Source: Anthopleura xanthogrammica
Lineage: Eukaryota; Cnidaria; Anthozoa; Actiniaria; Actiniidae
Direction of reading: 5' to 3'
Assembly (NCBI GenBank): GCA_964019055.1
Contig: OZ025221.1
Location: 6,111,968-6,175,967 of the forward strand
DNA length: 64,000 nt
The notes under the pieces are model-generated. The model had not been told where the DNA came from and searched no databases. It saw only the letters and a list, made by a program, of their open reading frames with translations. Of the stretch, positions 60,401-64,000 are shown in pieces. Made by a program: the position numbers and the translations under genes. Positions within the stretch are counted from its first letter, which is position 1, and each line of letters opens with the position of its first letter.

Positions 60401-63400
60401 AAATCGAAGCCCAAACAATTTCCTGAGAAAAAATGAAAAACAATCAAGTTCCTGTTACATTTTCCAATTTTCGTTGCAGGTTGCTGAGGTGAGGTGTTAC
60501 ACTGCAACGCAAATATGTCTTAAAATTGCGAGAAACGTTGTTGGAGGGGTGATACACTGTGCTATGGCGTTGTCAGTTGCTACAACCCGTTGTGAAAAGT
60601 AGAACTGAGTTCTACTTCGTGCAACGCTACGCGCAACAACAACAAAATCGCAGCGAGACAAGTTGCTTGGAAAATTGCAAAGGATACTAGAACAGGGCCG
60701 CTGGGTTTCAATCAGCTTATAAAACTCCTCTGGGGTCTTGGCTTCGAGTCCTGGTCTCGGCATCACATGTGAGTAGGGTTTATTACGTCTCTCACTCCGT
60801 TAAACCTAATCAGCTAAATTCCAATTCGATCCATTGCCAGAAATATTGGACATTGTCAGCGGTGTTACGCATGAATGAAAATGAAGTGGTTTTCTAGAGG
60901 AAAAATATAACTACATCAAAAGAACAACTATTATTTTTCTGTTGATAAGCCTCACCACAGGAAGCCCATGAAGGACAAGAAACAAGTTTCAAACGTAAAT
61001 CGTTACTTTAAGCTTCCTTATTGTATCTCAGCAGTCAATAGGAGCTTGTAAAAACAAAATGGCGATATTTAGGGGGTTTTGAAGCTGTTTGGAGCAGTTC
61101 TCTGTGGTTTCTTGTCATTTTAACTGAAAACTACGAGCTAACAACGCGTCGAATCGCTTAAAATTTAACCTAACTTCAAGCTTCTTGGGAACCTACATTC
61201 TGAAGGCATGCTGTCTAGTTTGAGCGGTTTTGGATTTATTAAACACTCGTTTGGTGATATCGAGGTGGAGCTCTTTTACTTTTAAATTTTTTCGAGCTCA
61301 AATAAGACGATTTTGGGGTCAAGTGTGGCCAGATTTATAGACGATGTATGGAATCTAGAGCTTTCGAAGCCTTTCGAAGGCAAGTAGTCCGGGAACCAAT
61401 ATGTCGCATGATTCAATGATCATTTTACGCTTATTTAGTAGCTTGTAGGGTGGGTTGTTTGTCGCGATGTGGAGCTCAGAGGAAATAAAACCCTATTCGC
61501 CGTAAATAGAGGAAGCTCTATATTCCCCATACATTTCCTATAAGACTCGGCGGCTATTTTGTAAGCTGAAACGCATCAATGCGCATGGATGAGCAGGCTC
61601 ATGTCCCATATTTCTGGCAATGTGTGAGTTAGCCGTTCCCTGACTTAGATCAGCCCAGAGGTTGTTTCAGGGTTCGATCTGTGAGTTAGTCATGCCCTGA
61701 CTTAGATCAGCCAAGAGGTTGTTTAAGGGTTCGATCTGTGAGTTAGCCGTGCCCTGACTTAGATCAGCCCAGAGGTTGTTTACGGGTTCGATCTGTGAGT
61801 TAGCCGTGCCCTGACTTAGATCAGCCCAGAGATTGTTTCAGGGTTCGATCTGTGAGTTAGCCGTGCCCTGACTTAGATCAGCCCAGAGGTTGTTTACGGG
61901 TTCGATCTGTGAGTTAGCCGTGCCCTGACTTAGATCAGCCCAGAGATTGTTTCAGGGTTCGATCTGTGAGTTAGCCGTGCCCTGACTTAGATCAGCCAAG
62001 AGGTTGTTTCAGGGTTTGATCTGTGAGTTAGCCGTGCCCTGACGTAGATCAGCCCAGAGGTTGTTTAAGGGTTCTAGCTGTAAGTTAGCCGTGCCGTGAC
62101 TTAGATCAACCCAGAGGTTGTTTCAAGGTTCTATCTGTGAGTTAGCCGTGCCCTGACTCAGATCAGCCCAGAGGTTGTTTCAGGGTTCTATCTGTGAGTT
62201 AGCAGTGCCCTGACTTTGATCAGCCCAGAGGTTGTTTAAGGGTTCGATCTGTAAGTTAGCAGTGTCCTGACTTTGATCAGCCCAGAGGTTGTTTAAGGGT
62301 TCGATCTGTGAGTTAGCCGTGCCCTGACTTTGATCAGCCCAGAGGTTGTTTCAGAGTATTGATACAAGTTGAAGGTTTTTTTCATTTGATAATTTAAAAC
62401 CCAGTTCTTTCAAAACAGACCATTAACTTATTTACCATTTATATCGGATGAGTTCCAAAGTGAGAGGATGGAAGAGTAATTCTTTATATACACCCTCCAG
62501 CATATACTGAAAAAACAATAAGACCAGAAGAAAGATTGAAAATTCTGAATTAAGCAACGCCTTAAATTGATTTGATTTGGAAATATTTAGAATGCTGGTG
62601 TTAACTGCAAAGCAAGGCTTTTAATTTTGTGTCGGTACAACAAGTTATTTCGGCATTATAGACCCCTTTCACGTGACGTTAAAGCAGCTCAATTTATAGT
62701 TCAAAACAAAACAAAACAAAAGAATTTCGAAACCTATGGTTTTGTCCTTCAAATCGAGCTGCATTTTGGCGTGCTCAAGGGGTCTATTTGTGAATAGAGC
62801 TTGTAAGGTCTCTCCCTCAACTGCTCCGTGGAATCTGTCAGCCTTACCTTTGGGGCAAAGAATTTTTTACACATTGAAATGGTCTTTCTGTTGGGCTCAG
62901 GATCAAGATAATCAAACCGATGGGTCACCTACAGGACATCAAAAACAACGTGTACAGTATTCAGTATTGCACAAATTTTTGCATGGTTGTGGTGTATCAG
63001 GGATATTACCTCCATCTTTTCATCATTCTCTTGGTGATCCGATGAAGAGATACACTTGTCCAAGACTACCTGCTCAACCAATAGAAACACACTTCAAAAA
63101 TAGCCAATCAGTGATAATACTAAAAATAGATAATATATTATAATAATAACCAATAATGAAGCCGAAACGTCCAAACCTTGTTAGACAAGTCAGAGACAAC
63201 TTTGAGGATTTTATTTTCATAATGCCTGACTGATCTTATAACATTTTTAATGACCAAGAAATATTTGACATGTCCAAACGGAAAGTTTAACGTGTTACCT
63301 TGGCAACGTCAGGAAATTTCTCAATCAGGCTTTTGATTGGAGGATATCCATTAGAGTCTTCAAAGTGGCACGCCTCCTCCCACCTAAGAAGCAAGCAAAA

Positions 63401-63632
63401 GATTTGATGACTATATAAGGTAAATGTCGTCACCACTGCGTACTAAGTGACTAGGTACCAACCTCTGGTGTTTTACGATCGTCATACAGACATCTTTGTG
63501 GCCAGCGGTGATCGCGGCGGTCAGGCAGTTATTTCCATTTGCTGTTACTATGGAAACGTCTGCTCCTCGATCCAAAACCATGGAAACAAACAATGCATTG
63601 CCATTGTAAGCTGCAGTCGTTAGAGCGGTGTT
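51480..63632 (-). CDS. TRPA1: TRPA1-like ankyrin/TRP cation channel, C-terminal part (partial)
   Basis: 3' half of a TRPA-family channel; the ankyrin-rich N-terminus lies past the right edge. Fourteen exons join in phase: 63632-63463, 63383-63299, 62928-62848, 62506-62436, 60422-60269, 59738-59640, 58981-58815, 54857-54797, 54601-54527, 54064-54017, 53497-53327, 53020-52952, 52412-52293 and 51623-51480, giving 504 residues. Order: ankyrin repeat (TALTTAAYNGNALFVSMVLD, GADVSIVTANGNNCLTAAIT), pre-S1 linker (LLFHPLTLELIRYKWKLFGL), S1 (FYAAAALHVIFLITL), S2, S3-S4, S4-S5 linker (LFQSGIFVTMLFEVLKTVIK), S5 (LFMIIFFVYALVFRL), the pore (IKVMVMTIGEIEYS), S6 (FCIILPIVLMNLM) and the TRPA-specific post-S6 IGLAVGDIDSIQKNAELKRL. 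Exon 58981 ends in phase 2, so the next exon must start at 54857, not at the nearer TTTCAG. The stop at 51480 is provisional; a GT donor at 51504 could lead to another exon. Confidence 0.92.
51658..51875. mobile_element. Foldback MITE
   Basis: CCGTTACTGTTACTTTCATA then AACATGCAAACTC is mirrored by AGTTCGCATGTTTATGAAAA then TAGCAGTAAATCCG. The inner arms GCAAGCTGCACGCTGAAATTTG are inverted only loosely. It lies in the last TRPA intron. Confidence 0.65.
52150..52241. mobile_element. Short hairpin, TAGCCTGCGTAGC-type ends
   Basis: CTACCCTGCGTAGCGGCGCT and AGTGCCGCTACGCAGGCTAG flank a C-rich loop. Same end family as 53694-53831. Confidence 0.75.
52461..52579 (+). repeat. Direct repeat, copy 1 (about 119 bp)
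   Basis: From ACCTCTTCAGACCCTCAGGG to CCCACTTCTGACACCATTTC. Repeated at 52762-52882 with only small changes. The MITE at 52580-52757 lies exactly between the copies. Confidence 0.9.
52580..52757. mobile_element. Near-perfect foldback MITE with AATAGACC ends
   Basis: AATAGACCATTTTCGAGATG then TGCGAGCGCTTTCAAAAACA is mirrored by TGTTTTTGAAAGCGCTCGCG then CATCTCGAAAATGGTCTATT. The inner arms GAGGCATTTTCGGGCA and TGCCCGAAAATGCCTC also pair. Arms of about 75 bp with very few mismatches suggest a recent insertion. Confidence 0.9.
52762..52882 (+). repeat. Direct repeat, copy 2
   Basis: Second copy of 52461-52579, from ACCTCTTCAGCTCCTCAGGG to ACACCATTTC. Both copies lie in the TRPA intron between 52413 and 52951. 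Confidence 0.9.
53694..53831. mobile_element. Short foldback MITE, TAGCCTGCGTAGC ends
   Basis: TAGCCTGCGTAGCAGGCCCT at the left and GCTACGCAGGCTA at the right flank a GC-rich, purine-biased middle. It lies in the TRPA intron 53498-54016. Confidence 0.8.
54936..55144. mobile_element. Foldback MITE, TAGACC ends
   Basis: TATAGACCTTTTTCGAATAT then GGCGTCTTTGACGTCAAACGA is mirrored by TCGTTCGACGTCATAGACGC then CATATTCGAAAAGGGTCTAT. The inner words TCCCGGAT / ATCCGGGA occur in both orientations. Confidence 0.85.
55271..55371 (+). repeat. Left inverted arm of the satellite-carrying element
   Basis: TCAACCCTGACGGTTTAGTT, CACTTCTACATGTAGGATAT, GATGACACAGTTTTACAGGA and GACTTCTCATTT match, in order and inverted, the arm at 58634-58737, at roughly 85-90 percent by eye. 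Confidence 0.85.
55372..55720 (+). pseudogene. Decayed LINE reverse-transcriptase fragment
   Basis: A readable stretch with RT landmarks of non-LTR elements: FGFRLTSSTVTA, LTDDILRLIDNG, TGSMFLDLTKRFDTVNRNIF and LQKLRAVGADD. A degraded IGVAQVSILGPFLF (usual GVPQGSILGPLLF) follows in another frame after a frameshift and stop. Only the middle of an RT domain remains, with no endonuclease and no 3' end. It sits immediately inside the left inverted arm. The lineage looks CR1/L2/Jockey-like; this is not firm. Confidence 0.75.
55800..58587. repeat. 22-bp satellite array, about 126 units
   Basis: Unit GGATACTCCAGAATATGATT plus TT or TC. There are two main variable sites: C or T in TAC(C/T)CC, and T or C in TTT(T/C)GG. 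The array is continuous with no spacers. It lies in the 4-kb TRPA intron 54858-58814. Confidence 0.98.
58634..58737 (-). repeat. Right inverted arm of the satellite-carrying element
   Basis: Inverse of 55271-55371, with a 5-6 bp insertion (the CTGTG block in AGTCCTGTGATATCC). It ends at the inverse of TCAAC(C/T)CTGACGG. No clear target-site duplication outside the arms could be recognised. Confidence 0.85.
59117..59631. mobile_element. Foldback element, about 510 bp
   Basis: TTTCAACCATAGTTGATGGA, GTGGAATGGTTTAGAAACCT and ATTGTTCTAGGCTTTTGTT at the left mirror AACAAAAACCTAGAACAATA, GGTTTCCAAACCATTCCACT and TATGTTTCAAC at the right. It nearly fills the TRPA intron 58982-59639, ending 9 bp from exon 59738-59640. 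Confidence 0.8.
59960..60062. mobile_element. Hairpin element
   Basis: CACAGTCTGGGACTGTTAAC then TAGATCAAATAGCACCAAAC is mirrored by GTTTGGTGTTTTTTGATTGA then GATAACAGTCCCAGAATG. Confidence 0.65.
60700..60860 (+). mobile_element. SINE fragment
   Basis: B-box-like GGCTTCGAGTCCTGGTCTCG followed by CATCACATGTGAGTAGGGTT and TCTCTCACTCCGTTAA, matching the head and early body of the other SINEs (compare 34580-34660). Confidence 0.55.
61615..62355 (+). repeat. 57-bp tandem repeat, long array (about 13 units)
   Basis: Unit GTGAGTTAGCCGTGCCCTGA then CTTAGATCAGCCCAGAGGTT then GTTTCAGGGTTCGATCT. Copies differ by scattered single bases and become more divergent toward the right. GGTTCGATC inside the unit resembles a tRNA B box. 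Confidence 0.95.
62655..62788. mobile_element. Foldback MITE, TATAGACCC ends
   Basis: ATTATAGACCCCTTTCACGT at the left and CAAGGGGTCTATTTG at the right. Inner arms AGCTCAATTTATAGTTCAAA and CCTTCAAATCGAGCT. Related to 50440-50582. It ends 59 bp from the exon 62928-62848 donor. Confidence 0.75.
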
Positions 63633-64000
63633 CTGGTGAAGAAAAACAAACCGTCTAAGACATTGGTAAATGATCTATATTTGGGTTACCTGTGTTCTCC
63701 ACTCTTCTGGGACCGATTTACCTTTTGCGTATAATGTTTGCTCATTTTAGACAACTAGCGTCAATCCCTTGAGTATTATTTCTTTCTCGATTAAAATGGA
63801 AAACGTTATGCTGCAAGTGAAACACTCAAAGGACTTATGTTTGTAATCTGTCATGTTCAGGGTTCTACTTTTTGTTACGAGAGAAGAGCATAGTGCTGCA
63901 TGAAATCACATCATTCTGCCTTATTAGCACTATGGAGTAGATTAAGCGCATTATGAGGGTAAACAAAGTTGTGTAGGAGATTTTATCTACTGAAAATTGA
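63633..64000. other. Right edge, TRPA intron
   Basis: 368 bp upstream of the first visible TRPA exon. I see no ankyrin block, exon or repeat here. Further ankyrin exons should lie beyond the window. Confidence 0.6.

Larger units (their letters stand above)
60423..62435. other. TRPA intron with SINE piece and 57-bp array
   Basis: 2-kb intron. Holds GTTGCAACG/CGTTGCAC words at 60470-60680 (a decayed relative of the hairpin at 43313-43541), a SINE piece at 60700-60860, unremarkable sequence to 61600, then the 57-bp array to 62355. Confidence 0.6.

Noticed and set aside
51480..63632. TRPV, TRPC or TRPM instead of TRPA
   Set aside because: The pore MTIGEIEYS and the post-S6 IGLAVGDIDSIQKNAELKR are TRPA-type. 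There is no TRPC-type EWKFAR box and no TRPM coiled coil.

Overview
The window is intron-rich, AT-rich metazoan nuclear DNA. It carries eight protein-coding genes, all split by GT-AG introns and all rebuilt here by matching conserved protein blocks and splice phases. It has a dense load of hairpin (foldback) MITEs, tRNA-headed SINEs and tandem repeats. The gene set (IRE1, TEX2, FAM86-type methyltransferase, RNPS1, PITPNC1, PMP34, a TRPA channel) together with a LOG-family enzyme and the repeat style suggests an early-branching animal, most likely an anthozoan cnidarian. That placement is inference.

Layout, left to right. ERN1/IRE1 (minus, 5' half only, runs off the left edge) is head-to-head with TEX2 (plus, complete). 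TEX2 converges on EEF2KMT/FAM86 (minus, complete), which is head-to-head with RNPS1 (plus, complete, start codon split by an intron). RNPS1 converges on a six-exon LOG-family gene (minus). PITPNC1 (minus, ten exons including an 8-nt microexon) follows, then a membrane-anchored alpha/beta-hydrolase-fold gene that seems to lack its catalytic Ser and His (minus). That gene is head-to-head with SLC25A17/PMP34 (plus, nine exons), which converges on the 3' half of a TRPA1-like channel (minus, runs off the right edge).

Functional themes. Three short divergent promoters (about 110-340 bp) pair ERN1 with TEX2 (both ER membrane proteins; a TGACGTCA palindrome lies between them), EEF2KMT with RNPS1 (translation and mRNA processing; YY1-like motifs at both starts), and the pseudohydrolase-like gene with the peroxisomal carrier SLC25A17 (two CACGTG boxes). 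There is no operon and no sign of a bacterial or viral segment.

Repeats. The largest is a 22-bp satellite of about 2.8 kb inside a TRPA intron. It is bounded, together with a decayed reverse-transcriptase fragment, by about 100-bp imperfect inverted repeats. Others are a pure TGGA tetranucleotide array of about 0.5 kb in the LOG gene, an 11-bp minisatellite that forms the splice acceptor of a PITPNC1 exon, a 57-bp repeat present in opposite orientation at both ends of the visible TRPA gene, and at least nine foldback elements that share AATAGACC/GGTCTATT-type ends.
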